A stretch of 60,716 nt of DNA from a virus: the IMG/VR virus record IMGVR_UViG_3300010392_000328, positions 1 through 60,716 of that record. The stretch is one strand, 5' to 3'. The notes under the pieces were generated by a model. The model did not search any database and had not been told where the DNA came from. It was given only the letters and a program-made list of their open reading frames with translations. Numbering within the stretch: position 1 is the first letter of the stretch; each line of letters opens with the position of its first letter. Shown here one piece after another: positions 22,400 to 30,183 of this stretch. Position numbers and translations under genes: made by a program.

Positions 22400-22421
22400 G
22401 TTAAAGACAACAAAAGGAGTT
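22374..22421 (+). promoter_or_regulatory. Sigma70-type promoter with anti-Shine-Dalgarno in the spacer
   Basis: TTGACT (22374-22379), 17 bp, TAAGTT (22397-22402). AACTCTTT at 22390-22397 is complementary, with one bulge, to AAAGGAGTT at 22413-22421, the ribosome-binding site of the next gene. The first arm would be absent from RNA begun at this promoter. Confidence 0.55.
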
Positions 22422-22426
22422 ACAAG

Positions 22427-22771
22427 ATGACAGAGACATTTAACTTTTTGGTCAGAATCGAAAAAGGCGCAGTCAACAGCGGTAAAGATGTTACCTTCGC
22501 AATTGTACCTGTCGAAGTTGCTTCTAACATTATGTACAACGACATTCGCATTCAAATCGAAGATGCTCTCGCCGACATTAAACCGGCCGGACATTTCCAT
22601 AGTGTGATTGCTAATTGGCAAGGTGATCTTATGTCGGCATTAGAAGAGGCATCTCGCAATGCTTCCGAAGGCAAATTTCTCCCCGCTATTATGGCAGAAC
22701 ACAGAAACAAAGTAAAAGAGCTAGTAAAAGCTGTGGACATTTGCTACGAAAATAAGGTATTGGAACTGTGA
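22427..22771 (+). CDS. Hypothetical protein
   Basis: 114 aa, helical C-terminus (FLPAIMAEHRNKVKELVKAV). Strong AAAGGAG. It is coupled to the CCA enzyme by TGATG. No family recognised, but its position suggests a partner in RNA metabolism. Confidence 0.55.
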   Translation: MTETFNFLVRIEKGAVNSGKDVTFAIVPVEVASNIMYNDIRIQIEDALADIKPAGHFHSVIANWQGDLMSALEEASRNASEGKFLPAIMAEHRNKVKELVKAVDICYENKVLEL

Positions 22772-23994
22772 TGAAAACTTACTTGGTCGGAGGTGCGGTG
22801 CGAGACATGCTAATGGGTGTCGCATCTAAAGATAAAGATTATGTTGTTGTTGGTGCGACACAAGAAGATATGCTAGACTTGGGATTTACGAAGGTGGGTG
22901 CAGACTTTCCTGTTTTCTTTAGTTACGGCGGCCAAGAATATGCTCTTGCTCGTCGCGAAAAGAAAACAGGAAAAGGTTACTTGGGTTTCGAATCTGAGTT
23001 TGGTGTTGATGTTACCCTCGAAGAGGATTTGTCGAGGAGAGATCTTACGATGAACTCTATCGCATTCCATGTAGATGGTTATGCAGGATACATCGATCCC
23101 TTTAACGGAGAAGATGATATTCGCAACAAAGTTCTTCGCCACACGTCTGATGCATTTCAGGAAGATCCGGTTCGTGTACTTCGACTGGCTCGGTTTAAGG
23201 CTCGCCTTGGGCCCGATTGGACTGTAGCTCCAGAGACAAAGGAAATGGTCTACAATATGGCCAAAAAGGGTGTATTGGATGAGCTCCAGGCAGAGCGAGT
23301 TTGGAAAGAAATGAGTCGTGCGCTTATGGAGGATCATCCGCGCCTATTCTTCGACACTCTGCTAGAGTGCGATGCTCTGCATGTAGTGTTCCCCGAAATC
23401 TATCGGCTCAAGACCGCACTTGAATCTATTCGTTGGCACCCGGAAGGTGACGCATTTGAGCATACGATGTTGGTCCTGACACAAGCCGCAAAAATGGGGT
23501 ATGGTCTAGAGGATCGTATGGCTGCTCTTTGTCATGATTTCGGAAAAGGTCTTACTAGTCGCGACAAACTTCCAAGGCATTACGGTCACGACGTTAACGG
23601 CGTTGCTGTTGTTGATGCTTTTTGCGATAGGCTGAAAGTACCTTCGAAGATGCGAGACCGTCTCAAAAAGGCGACGCGGTACCACATGTATATGCATCGG
23701 CTTGACGAACTCAATTCAAAGACTTTTGTTAAGATGTTCTCCGATATGGATGCTTGGCGAGACCCGGATGTTGTTGTTACTCTTTGGCGCCTAGGCATTT
23801 GCGATGAGCGCGGGCGACTGGGTTCCGAAAATAACAACGTAGGTCACCTGAAAAAGATTGTGGATATCTTTTCTGCTGCTAACGATGTTAAATTTGGCGA
23901 TGTTTTCCCGAATGGAGAAACAAACCCAAATAAGATCAAAGAAGGCATGAGAAAAGCGAGAACTGTCGCAGTCTCGAATGTGCGAAAAAAGTAA
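22771..23994 (+). CDS. cca: CCA-adding tRNA nucleotidyltransferase with HD domain
   Basis: 407 aa. Class II signatures: GGAVRD (7-12), DKDYVVVG near 21-28 with the metal-binding acidic pair, RRDLTMNSIAF near 90-100, and EDPVRVLRLARFKAR near 128-142. The C-terminal half has an HD domain (FEHTMLVL then LCHDFGKG), as in bacterial multifunctional CCA proteins with phosphatase and 2',3'-cyclic phosphodiesterase activity. It rebuilds the 3' CCA end of tRNAs, and the HD part could heal cleaved RNA ends. ATG 22771 is preferred over the GTG just upstream. Confidence 0.93.
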   Translation: MKTYLVGGAVRDMLMGVASKDKDYVVVGATQEDMLDLGFTKVGADFPVFFSYGGQEYALARREKKTGKGYLGFESEFGVDVTLEEDLSRRDLTMNSIAFHVDGYAGYIDPFNGEDDIRNKVLRHTSDAFQEDPVRVLRLARFKARLGPDWTVAPETKEMVYNMAKKGVLDELQAERVWKEMSRALMEDHPRLFFDTLLECDALHVVFPEIYRLKTALESIRWHPEGDAFEHTMLVLTQAAKMGYGLEDRMAALCHDFGKGLTSRDKLPRHYGHDVNGVAVVDAFCDRLKVPSKMRDRLKKATRYHMYMHRLDELNSKTFVKMFSDMDAWRDPDVVVTLWRLGICDERGRLGSENNNVGHLKKIVDIFSAANDVKFGDVFPNGETNPNKIKEGMRKARTVAVSNVRKK

Positions 23995-24013
23995 ATCTTT
24001 TGAAATGGCTACA

Positions 24014-24062
24014 ATATGTTGTGGTTTTTAAGTCGAATTTGCACCAAAAAACCACAACATAT
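24014..24062. promoter_or_regulatory. Long perfect inverted repeat in the YqeY-gene leader
   Basis: 16-bp arms ATATGTTGTGGTTTTT (24014-24029) and AAAAACCACAACATAT (24047-24062) with a 17-base loop. It begins 20 bases after the CCA gene. A TATAAT lies downstream at about 24082 but without a correctly spaced -35. It could be a terminator, an RNA processing site or a protein-binding palindrome. Confidence 0.6.
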
Positions 24063-24128
24063 AGTGTTGTCAAAAAGTCATGTATAATTACACACGAAAA
24101 TGAGAAAACAGAGAAAACGGAGAAAATG

Positions 24129-24491
24129 ATGAAACAAGAGCTAAAAGATCTGTCAATGAAGCTACGTAAAGATCGGTCTCCTTTGGCGTCGACGGTTGTG
24201 TTTCACTTGTCGGAAGTAGCTAAGATCGGCAAAGCAAAAAATCGAGAAACGACCGACGACGAAGCGCTGCAATACGTCAAAAAGGCAGTACAAAAACTGA
24301 AAGAGAACGAGTTTTCAAACAAAGACGAACTCCTTATGCTCGAGACACTTATGCCAAAAATGGCAAGCGAAGCCGAAGTTAAGGCGTTCTTGGATTCTAT
24401 CGACACTTCAAACAAAGGTGCGGTTATGAAAGCTGTCAAGGAAAAGTTTGGCGTTATGGTCGATATGAAAATGGTAGCGGGGATGCTGTAA
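24129..24491 (+). CDS. YqeY-like (GatB/YqeY domain) protein
   Basis: 120 aa, slightly shorter than bacterial YqeY (about 148). It matches the family in order: N-terminal helix ELKDLSMKLRKDRSPLASTV, the TDDEALQYVKKAVQKLKENE segment, ELLMLETLMPKM in place of the usual E..iL..yLP motif, and the C-terminal KGAVMKAVKEKFG. The YqeY domain occurs at the tail of the tRNA amidotransferase subunit GatB and binds tRNA. ATG 24129 has GGAG at the right spacing; the frame upstream to 24000 crosses an inverted repeat and is not coding. Confidence 0.75.
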   Translation: MKQELKDLSMKLRKDRSPLASTVVFHLSEVAKIGKAKNRETTDDEALQYVKKAVQKLKENEFSNKDELLMLETLMPKMASEAEVKAFLDSIDTSNKGAVMKAVKEKFGVMVDMKMVAGML

Positions 24492-24892
24492 TGGATCCTA
24501 TTCTTTACATTATTATGCGTAGCGATATCTCGGACATGAATCCCGGCAAACTGGCGGCTCAGGCAGCACATGTTGCTAGTGATTTCGAGATGTGGGTTAA
24601 GTTTATCGAGAGTCAAGACGGATACGGTGAGCTGCTAGGTGAGATTCATAAGTGGCGAGAAGGCGCGTCAACTTGCGGTACCACGATATGCTTGTCGGCT
24701 ACTCGGGAAGAAATTCAAGATACCGTGAAAAAAGTGTGCTTTTCTCGAGAGTTCGTAGACCCTACATATCCTTGGGAAAACTGGTACGGAGAATCGTTTC
24801 TTTCAAGTGAGATGACAGGTGCTTGGGTTTTTGTGTGCGAAGAAAACTCGGAAGACTTGGATGTAACAAAAAAGTTCGCCCTGCATTATTAA
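24491..24892 (+). CDS. pth2: Peptidyl-tRNA hydrolase 2 (Pth2)
   Basis: 133 aa. The catalytic-face signature NPGKLAAQAAHV is at 17-28, preceded by the family strand ILYIIMRSD. The middle (CGTTICLSATREEIQDTVKK) and final strand (GAWVFVCEEN) fit the fold. Pth2 frees tRNA from peptidyl-tRNA released by stalled ribosomes. It starts on the last base of the YqeY-gene stop (TAATG), so translation is coupled. Pth2 is typical of archaea and eukaryotes but occurs in some phages and bacteria. Confidence 0.85.
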   Translation: MDPILYIIMRSDISDMNPGKLAAQAAHVASDFEMWVKFIESQDGYGELLGEIHKWREGASTCGTTICLSATREEIQDTVKKVCFSREFVDPTYPWENWYGESFLSSEMTGAWVFVCEENSEDLDVTKKFALHY

Positions 24893-24903
24893 CAAGAAAG
24901 TTG

Positions 24904-24958
24904 TTGACTAGAGGCTGCGTTTGTTTTATGTTTGTTTGTAACATTAAAACAAACGCAG
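24904..24958 (+). promoter_or_regulatory. Sigma70-type promoter with 13-bp inverted repeat reaching the RBS
   Basis: TTGACT (24904-24909), 17 bp, TATGTT (24927-24932). Perfect arms CTGCGTTTGTTTT (24915-24927) and AAAACAAACGCAG (24946-24958). The second arm runs into the AGGTG Shine-Dalgarno of the gene at 24967. The first arm spans spacer and -10, so transcripts starting here lose it. Confidence 0.7.
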
Positions 24959-24966
24959 GTGAAAAA

Positions 24967-25521
24967 ATGAAAATCACTACAGCAATTAAAGGCTTTATTT
25001 CTGCAGGTGTTACGGCGGGCATGGTAGCTACTTATTTTACTGCCCCAGAAAATGCTTATGCCAACACTTCTTCAAATGAAGATTTCGAAATGGGTGTCGA
25101 ATTGAGCGACAAAAGCCTAAACTGTATGGCAAAAAATATCTATTTTGAAGCGCGTTCGGAAAGCGACGAGGGGCAGAAAGCAGTTGCTTGGGTTACACTA
25201 AACCGCGTTAATGATACAAAATATCCAGACACTGTTTGTGGTGTTGTGTACCAAGCAAAGAAAGATTCGTCTGGCAACTTGATTAGGCATAAATGTCAAT
25301 TCAGCTGGTACTGCGATGGTAAGTCGGACAAGATTGTCGACAAGAAAGCCTGGGCCAAAGCTAAGGCCATAGCAATTAACGTTGCTGATATGTACCACAA
25401 AGAATACGACCCCACTAGCGGTGCTATCATGTACCATGTAGAAACTGTGAAACCTTATTGGCGCACAGCATACGCACAAACGACACAGATCGAGGCGCAT
25501 ATCTTTTACGCCTACAAGTAA
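24967..25521 (+). CDS. SleB-type cell-wall hydrolase with signal peptide
   Basis: 184 aa from ATG 24967. Residues 1-34 form a signal or signal-anchor segment (ISAGVTAGMVATYFTAPENA). The rest is a Hydrolase_2/SleB domain: LNCMAKNIYFEARSES with the catalytic Glu, GQKAVAWVTLNRV, and CQFSWYCDG. These enzymes cut peptidoglycan between MurNAc and GlcNAc; in phages of alphaproteobacteria they serve as endolysins. The export signal suggests sec-dependent release. It lies apart from the late genes, with its own hairpin-controlled promoter. Confidence 0.85.
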   Translation: MKITTAIKGFISAGVTAGMVATYFTAPENAYANTSSNEDFEMGVELSDKSLNCMAKNIYFEARSESDEGQKAVAWVTLNRVNDTKYPDTVCGVVYQAKKDSSGNLIRHKCQFSWYCDGKSDKIVDKKAWAKAKAIAINVADMYHKEYDPTSGAIMYHVETVKPYWRTAYAQTTQIEAHIFYAYK

Positions 25522-25538
25522 AAAAGTATGAGGAATAA

Positions 25539-26870
25539 ATGATAGAACTAATTAATGAGTTGAATGAAAGTAACTCGTCCCTACATAAAATTGACGTCCT
25601 TAAGAAATATAAAGACAACGAGCTAGCCAAAAGAATTTTGAAGTTGGCTTATGATCGCGCTTCATACACATACGGTGTGTCTTTTAACACGCATTGGAAG
25701 GACGAGGACTTCTCCTTTAACGGTAACGGTTCTCTGGGGGATGCTCTAGATTTCCTAGAGCAAAAGTTGGCGACTCGAGAATTGACAGGACACGCAGCCA
25801 TCGAAGCAACATTCGACACTCTAAATTCTTTGAGTCACGATGATTTCGTTATTGTTAAAGGTGTACTTAACAGAGACCTGAAAGTAAATGTAGGTCGCAC
25901 CGTAATCAATAAAGTAATGAAAAACTTGATCGTTAAGCCGGCATATATGCGTTGTGGGTTATTCGACAAAAAATCCACAAAAAAGATCGAGTTTCCTGCT
26001 GTTATTCAACTGAAAGCTGACGGTACATATCGAGAAGCTCTTGTTGAGAACGGTAAAGTATCATTCACATCTCGCTCGGGAATCACTTATGAATACCCAA
26101 TTCTCGAAAGTCAGCTTTCGAAGGCTCCTTCTGGGTATTATTTTGGTGAGTTAGTTGTAGAAGGCACTACCAACAGAGCCGAAAGCAACGGCATGATTAA
26201 TTCGGACACTCCGCCACACGACAAGATCATCTTCCATGTTTGGGATTTTGTCGAACAAGACGAGTATGTGGCCGCAAAATCTCGAGATAAGAAGAATGTG
26301 CCTACTACGCCGTATTCGACACGATTCGTAACTCTGAAATCTATTGTGGATGTTGCAAATCTAAGTAACGTTAAGGTGATTGAGTCGCATGAGGTAAATA
26401 ACCCACAAGAAGCAATGGTTTGGGTCGCCGAATGGATGAATGCTGGTCTTGAGGGCGGAGTACTAAAAGACAAGCGAGGTGTGTTCAAAGATGGCACAAG
26501 TCCGCACCAACTTAAAATGAAACTCGACATTGAGATCGAGGTTCGTGTGTCAGGCTTCCGCGAAGGCACTCCGGGTACTGTGCGCGAAAAGACATTTGGC
26601 GCTATACTTTTCGAGACTGACGATGGTATGATTAAAGGTTCTACTAGCGGGTTTAGCGATGCGCAGCTAAAAGACTTCAATTCTAGGCGTCAAGAAATTA
26701 TAGGTAAGGTAATGACTGTTCGTTGTAACGATATCACGCGTGGTTCTGGCAGCGACCATTATGCTTTGTCGCATCCTAGATTCATCGAATTTAGAGACGA
26801 CAAGGACGAAACAGATACTATTGATCGTGCATTCGAGGCAAAGAAAATGGCAATGGAGCTTAAATTTTGA
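25539..26870 (+). CDS. 30: ATP-dependent DNA ligase (T4 gp30-like)
   Basis: 443 aa. The adenylated lysine is K159 in KADGTYRE. Motif III-like HVWDFVE, motif IV EGGVLKDK and motif V HQLKMKLD follow in order, then an OB domain (SGFREGTPGTVREKTFGAIL). An N-terminal helical DNA-binding domain (1-140) is present as in T4 ligase. It seals nicks in phage DNA during replication and recombination. GAGGAA precedes the start. Confidence 0.92.
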   Translation: MIELINELNESNSSLHKIDVLKKYKDNELAKRILKLAYDRASYTYGVSFNTHWKDEDFSFNGNGSLGDALDFLEQKLATRELTGHAAIEATFDTLNSLSHDDFVIVKGVLNRDLKVNVGRTVINKVMKNLIVKPAYMRCGLFDKKSTKKIEFPAVIQLKADGTYREALVENGKVSFTSRSGITYEYPILESQLSKAPSGYYFGELVVEGTTNRAESNGMINSDTPPHDKIIFHVWDFVEQDEYVAAKSRDKKNVPTTPYSTRFVTLKSIVDVANLSNVKVIESHEVNNPQEAMVWVAEWMNAGLEGGVLKDKRGVFKDGTSPHQLKMKLDIEIEVRVSGFREGTPGTVREKTFGAILFETDDGMIKGSTSGFSDAQLKDFNSRRQEIIGKVMTVRCNDITRGSGSDHYALSHPRFIEFRDDKDETDTIDRAFEAKKMAMELKF

Positions 26871-27031
26871 TAGACAAAACAGACTATGAGTTGTATGTTA
26901 TTCGAGGAGAAGAGTCTGTTCTCATTTATCGTTCTCAATCTTTGGAAGAAATTGTCAGGATGAAATCCAAATCATCCCACCATCACAAGATTGTCGAGCG
27001 AAAAATATCTTATAAAGAAATTAAGGAGTGA
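26867..27031 (+). CDS. Small hypothetical protein, TTG start
   Basis: 54 aa overlapping the ligase stop (TTG at 26867-26869, GGAG at 26853). Strand-rich first half (YELYVIRGEESVLIYRSQSL) and basic His-rich tail (KSSHHHKIVERK). No other start fits. No family recognised. Confidence 0.5.
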   Translation: MIDKTDYELYVIRGEESVLIYRSQSLEEIVRMKSKSSHHHKIVERKISYKEIKE

Positions 27032-27033
27032 AT

Positions 27034-27183
27034 ATGGATAAGCGTATAGCTTACGAAGATGGTGTCGCAGCCTGGAAATTTGGTCTTGTGCTTTCCGATT
27101 GTCCGTATGAAGACGACGAGTACCAAAAATATTGGACAGACGGATATATCGATGCCAAGGAAAAGGAAAAGGAAAAATCATAA
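27034..27183 (+). CDS. RMF-like (ribosome modulation factor fold) small protein
   Basis: 49 aa. The core AYEDGVAAWKFGL...DCPYEDDEYQKYWTDGY matches the RMF/CrpP pattern (G...G, CPY, then a W..G repeat). RMF dimerises and inactivates bacterial ribosomes. Many phages and plasmids carry short RMF-fold proteins of unclear role. Strong AAGGAG upstream. Coupled to the next gene by TAATG. The family assignment rests on the CPY...W..G motif. Confidence 0.6.
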   Translation: MDKRIAYEDGVAAWKFGLVLSDCPYEDDEYQKYWTDGYIDAKEKEKEKS

Positions 27184-27902
27184 TGAGTGTGGCGAAAAAG
27201 AAAATCGAATTGGTCAACTTTTCTGATCTTGCGCGAGAAGTTGCTGGGATCACAGGCAAAAGTGTACGATGGGCATATGAGAAAAAAGACAAAGGATTCA
27301 TCGACACGATTAAGATGGGAAACAATTATTATATTACCTCGGATACATATAATAAAGTCATTGACGGCGCAAAGAAAACAGGTCTAATCGGAAATAGTCG
27401 CCCCAAACGAGGCGGAGTTTGTATCAATAAGCTATGTCGAGATTTGGATGTTTCTCAAACCGAAATGGCGGAAATCTTGTATGACGCAAAACTGCCTTTC
27501 AGCAAAAAACAAGAAGGGCTATTCGTTAATAACGATAATGTAAAAGATGTCTATTCGGCATTTGCTAAACATAAAGATTATATCCTTGTTCAAGACTTCG
27601 CCAAAGAACGCGGAATTGACGAAAGCACTGTATTCAAATGGCGCAAACGAGACCTGCTTGATATCCACAAACTGGGAACTAAGAGTTATCTAGATAAACC
27701 CACATATGATCGACTTATGCGCGTCAACGACGCAACATTGTCAGAATTCATCGAGTCTAATAAGGTAGATAGTGACCCTCAAACCTCTATGGATTTTTCC
27801 GCTAATGTTGCAGATATTATGGTTGAGAAATACCTAAATGCGCAGTCAGAACTCGAAAGGTTTGAGCTGTTTAGGGCTGTAGCACATAAGGCATATGGAT
27901 AA
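27183..27902 (+). CDS. Predicted DNA-binding protein with repeated HTH-like segments
   Basis: 239 aa from ATG 27183. Three segments resemble MerR/helix-turn-helix units followed by a small wing: LVNFSDLAREVAGITGKSVR...GNNYYITSDTYN (about 9-55), CINKLCRDLDVSQTEMAEIL (about 79-120), and LVQDFAKERGIDESTVFKWR...GTKSYLDKPTYD (about 138-180). The last 50 residues are helical. Likely a transcription or replication-origin factor. It sits directly upstream of the glycosyltransferase with coupled start. Confidence 0.6.
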   Translation: MSVAKKKIELVNFSDLAREVAGITGKSVRWAYEKKDKGFIDTIKMGNNYYITSDTYNKVIDGAKKTGLIGNSRPKRGGVCINKLCRDLDVSQTEMAEILYDAKLPFSKKQEGLFVNNDNVKDVYSAFAKHKDYILVQDFAKERGIDESTVFKWRKRDLLDIHKLGTKSYLDKPTYDRLMRVNDATLSEFIESNKVDSDPQTSMDFSANVADIMVEKYLNAQSELERFELFRAVAHKAYG

Positions 27903-28840
27903 TGGGCAGTAGAATTACCGGCGGTGTTTTAGAACACGATGATATGACTAAAAACGCTAGGGGTGGGACCGAACTCCTAGCAGAACGACTTGTTGGTATC
28001 ATCGACCCTGATATGATGTCACAATACCAAATACATTTGTCCAGAACAACGTCAAAGGACGACACGAAGAAACAAATTCTCTGGGCTCATGATCTTGCGA
28101 CAGACCCTGCTGTGTCTCACCTGAAAGATGGTGGGTGGCAAGAATACGATAAGATTGTTTTTGTGTCTCACTGGCAACAAGAAATGTTCAATCTATACCT
28201 GGGAGTCCCTTACTCTCACGGTGTAGTCATAGAAAATTTTATAGATCCTATAGATAACCACACTAAGCCAAATGACAAGATACGACTAGTTTACTTCTCT
28301 ACGCCCCATAGGGGTCTGGCTATACTATATCCCGTATTTGATGCGCTTAGTAAACTATATCCTAACGAGCTTGAGCTACGAGTGTTCTCGTCGTTTGATT
28401 TGTATGGGTGGGAAGATCGCGATAAGCCTTTCAAAGATCTTTTCGAAAAACTTGAATCGCACCCTGACATTGTGTATTCTAAATCTGTACCTAACGAACA
28501 AATCCGAGAAGAATTGAAGGAATGTCACGTTTTTGCTTATCCGTCTATGTGGCAAGAAACATCTTGCCTGTGTCTAATAGAAGCCATGTCGGCAGGTCTG
28601 TCTTGTGTCCATTCTTCCTACGGCGCTTTGCCAGAAACATCTGGTGGCATCACTAGTATGTACTCTTACGAAGAAGACCATAATATTCACGCGAATAAAC
28701 TTTTCAACACTTTACAACGGTGTATAGAGCATATAAAAACACATGGTGTTAGCAACGACGGGGTAAAAAACATAGCAGACTATAGATTCAACACAAAAAA
28801 AGCTAAAGAAAAATGGGAATATATCCTTTCTAGCCTATAA
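27902..28840 (+). CDS. Family 4 (GT-B) glycosyltransferase
   Basis: 312 aa. GT4 hallmarks: N-terminal GGTELLAERLVG, the middle strand KIVFVSHWQQEMF and EYxx-type IRLVYFSTPHRGL start of the second Rossmann domain. The sugar-nucleotide site follows, AYPSMWQETSCLCLIEAMSA (about 219-238) with the EX7E pair. It could decorate phage DNA against restriction, as T4 glucosyltransferases do, or alter host surface sugars. The sequence does not decide between them. Its N-terminus is short compared with full GT4 enzymes. Confidence 0.8.
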   Translation: MGSRITGGVLEHDDMTKNARGGTELLAERLVGIIDPDMMSQYQIHLSRTTSKDDTKKQILWAHDLATDPAVSHLKDGGWQEYDKIVFVSHWQQEMFNLYLGVPYSHGVVIENFIDPIDNHTKPNDKIRLVYFSTPHRGLAILYPVFDALSKLYPNELELRVFSSFDLYGWEDRDKPFKDLFEKLESHPDIVYSKSVPNEQIREELKECHVFAYPSMWQETSCLCLIEAMSAGLSCVHSSYGALPETSGGITSMYSYEEDHNIHANKLFNTLQRCIEHIKTHGVSNDGVKNIADYRFNTKKAKEKWEYILSSL

Positions 28841-28843
28841 ATA
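28836..28843 (+). promoter_or_regulatory. T4-type late promoter
   Basis: Exact TATAAATA overlapping the glycosyltransferase stop, 24 bases before the GTG start of the small membrane protein at 28867. Very short leader with a strong AGGAGG. Confidence 0.6.
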
Positions 28844-28866
28844 ATTAAAAGGCTTAGGAGGTTGGA

Positions 28867-29124
28867 GTGGGCAACAAAATATTCATGTATTTCGAAAGAA
28901 TCGGAATAGCACTTTCTGTATTGTTAAACGTGATAACGGGAGGTTATAGTAACCAAACGTTATCCGCTAGGATGTATGGCAGGAAGCGAGATGGTAAATG
29001 GAATATTGTATGCATTATAGACTATATGTTTTACGTGTTGTTCGATCAAGAAGACCACTGTATGATGAGTTGGACATATTGGCGCTGTAGAAAACACTAC
29101 GGCTGGAAAAATGAAAGTAAATGA
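28867..29124 (+). CDS. Small membrane protein
   Basis: 85 aa, GTG start at 28867 with AGGAGG 5 bases upstream. Hydrophobic span near 10-27 (RIGIALSVLLNVITGGY), then NQTLSARMYGRKRDGKWN and a second span (IVCIIDYMFYVLF). The layout is common in tailed phages of proteobacteria, often close to lysis genes, but the role is unknown. A late-type box in front suggests late expression. Confidence 0.65.
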   Translation: MGNKIFMYFERIGIALSVLLNVITGGYSNQTLSARMYGRKRDGKWNIVCIIDYMFYVLFDQEDHCMMSWTYWRCRKHYGWKNESK

Positions 29125-29136
29125 AGGAGCAATATA

Positions 29137-29403
29137 ATGGCGAAAAAAGGCGGTAAATCGAAGGGCGAAGTGTCTGCAGGAATTCACAGTAATGTGAAAA
29201 AATCTACACTTCGTGATATGCGTGCCCAACGAACTGTGATTCAAAAATGGCTAGACCTTAAGGCGGCTTGGCAAAAAGGCAAAAACCCTTGGCTTACTAT
29301 CGAAAACCCAGATAAAAGCGAAACGAACAAGAAGTTCATTAGGGTTCGCGCTAACGAACATTGGGGTTCTTACAAAGCAAAGAATCAAGTAAAGAGTGCG
29401 TAA
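29137..29403 (+). CDS. Small basic protein
   Basis: 88 aa, Lys-rich (MAKKGGKSKGEVSAGIHSNV), with helices (LRDMRAQRTVIQKWLDLKAA). Strong GGAGC upstream; ends right before the glutaredoxin start. Probably nucleic-acid binding or structural. Family not recognised. Confidence 0.6.
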   Translation: MAKKGGKSKGEVSAGIHSNVKKSTLRDMRAQRTVIQKWLDLKAAWQKGKNPWLTIENPDKSETNKKFIRVRANEHWGSYKAKNQVKSA

Positions 29404-29661
29404 ATGATAGAAATTTATGGTAAGGACTCTTGCCCTTGGTGCGACAGAGCCAAGAACTTATGTGATTCTTATGGCTTAAAATACATCTATAAGAATGTAA
29501 GTTTGGACGAAAAATTGAAGAAAGAACTTCTGTCGAAAAAACCTGACACCAAAACCGTACCGCAAATTTGGTGGTACGGAGAACACATAGGCGGCTACGA
29601 AGATCTAGCCAAAGCATTTGAAGATCGCAATATTAGCGATTGCGGTAATGGTACACTTTGA
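29404..29661 (+). CDS. grx: Glutaredoxin
   Basis: 85 aa, a complete thioredoxin-fold glutaredoxin. Active site CPWC at 10-13, cis-proline segment KTVPQIWWYGEHIGGYEDL near 55-73. It supplies electrons to ribonucleotide reductase (not in this window) or reduces protein disulfides, using glutathione. T4 carries a similar gene (nrdC). It starts directly at the end of the basic protein. Confidence 0.9.
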   Translation: MIEIYGKDSCPWCDRAKNLCDSYGLKYIYKNVSLDEKLKKELLSKKPDTKTVPQIWWYGEHIGGYEDLAKAFEDRNISDCGNGTL

Positions 29662-29670
29662 GGAATAATA

Positions 29671-29889
29671 ATGAAAATTACGCGAAAAAGCGCAATCTCG
29701 GGTCTGACTCGGACAAAGTACATCAATGTGGATCCTGTGGATGTTGCAAAATGGCAAAGTGGGTTTTCGATCTATGATGCTATGCCATACTTGAGCGATT
29801 CTGATCGAGAATTTATTTTGGTCGGTGTCACCCAAGATGAATGGGACGAAGCCTTTCGAAGGGGTGTCTCAGAATTAGTAACGGCATAG
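29671..29889 (+). CDS. Hypothetical phage protein
   Basis: 72 aa (ISGLTRTKYINVDPVDVAKW, then SDREFILVGVTQDEWDEAF). Proteins with the pattern RT.....V....W..G..IQ..MP.L....REFI..G.T..EWD are widespread in tailed phages, without known function. Good Shine-Dalgarno (GAGGAA). Confidence 0.65.
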   Translation: MKITRKSAISGLTRTKYINVDPVDVAKWQSGFSIYDAMPYLSDSDREFILVGVTQDEWDEAFRRGVSELVTA

Positions 29890-29892
29890 GTT

Positions 29893-29927
29893 GCATAAAT
29901 AACTGGGAGTAATTATTATTCCCAGTT
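29893..29927 (+). promoter_or_regulatory. Late-like box CATAAATA with adjacent inverted repeat
   Basis: CATAAATA (29893-29900) is followed at once by AACTGGGA (29901-29908) and TCCCAGTT (29920-29927). The second arm ends 3 bases before the RBS of the 29940 gene. A start about 7 bases after the box would remove most of the first arm from the RNA, the same layout as at the sigma70-type sites. Confidence 0.5.
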
Positions 29928-29939
29928 ATAAGGAATACC

Positions 29940-30176
29940 ATGGCACAAACCAAAAAAATTTTTTTAGAAAACCCTTATGATATGGAAACATATCTAGAAT
30001 CGCTTAATATAGCTACACTGTTGAATAAAGAGTATATTTTTATGGACAGGTTCGTAGCCGGCATTAGGTTAGACCCGTTAATAGACGTTACTGATTTGTG
30101 TTATAAAATTCTTACAGAACTGGAATTGATACTTGTCTCTTCGTATGATCTGACTAATTTTACCAACAACAAATAG
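29940..30176 (+). CDS. Hypothetical protein
   Basis: 78 aa, acidic, helical (YDMETYLESLNIATLLNKEY). AAGGAA upstream. First gene after the late-like box at 29893. No family recognised. Confidence 0.55.
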   Translation: MAQTKKIFLENPYDMETYLESLNIATLLNKEYIFMDRFVAGIRLDPLIDVTDLCYKILTELELILVSSYDLTNFTNNK

Positions 30177-30183
30177 GATGTTT

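Noticed and set aside
24823-24966. N-terminal extension of the SleB-type hydrolase
   Set aside because: The upstream frame overlaps Pth2 and runs through the promoter and inverted repeat. ATG 24967 gives a clean signal peptide.
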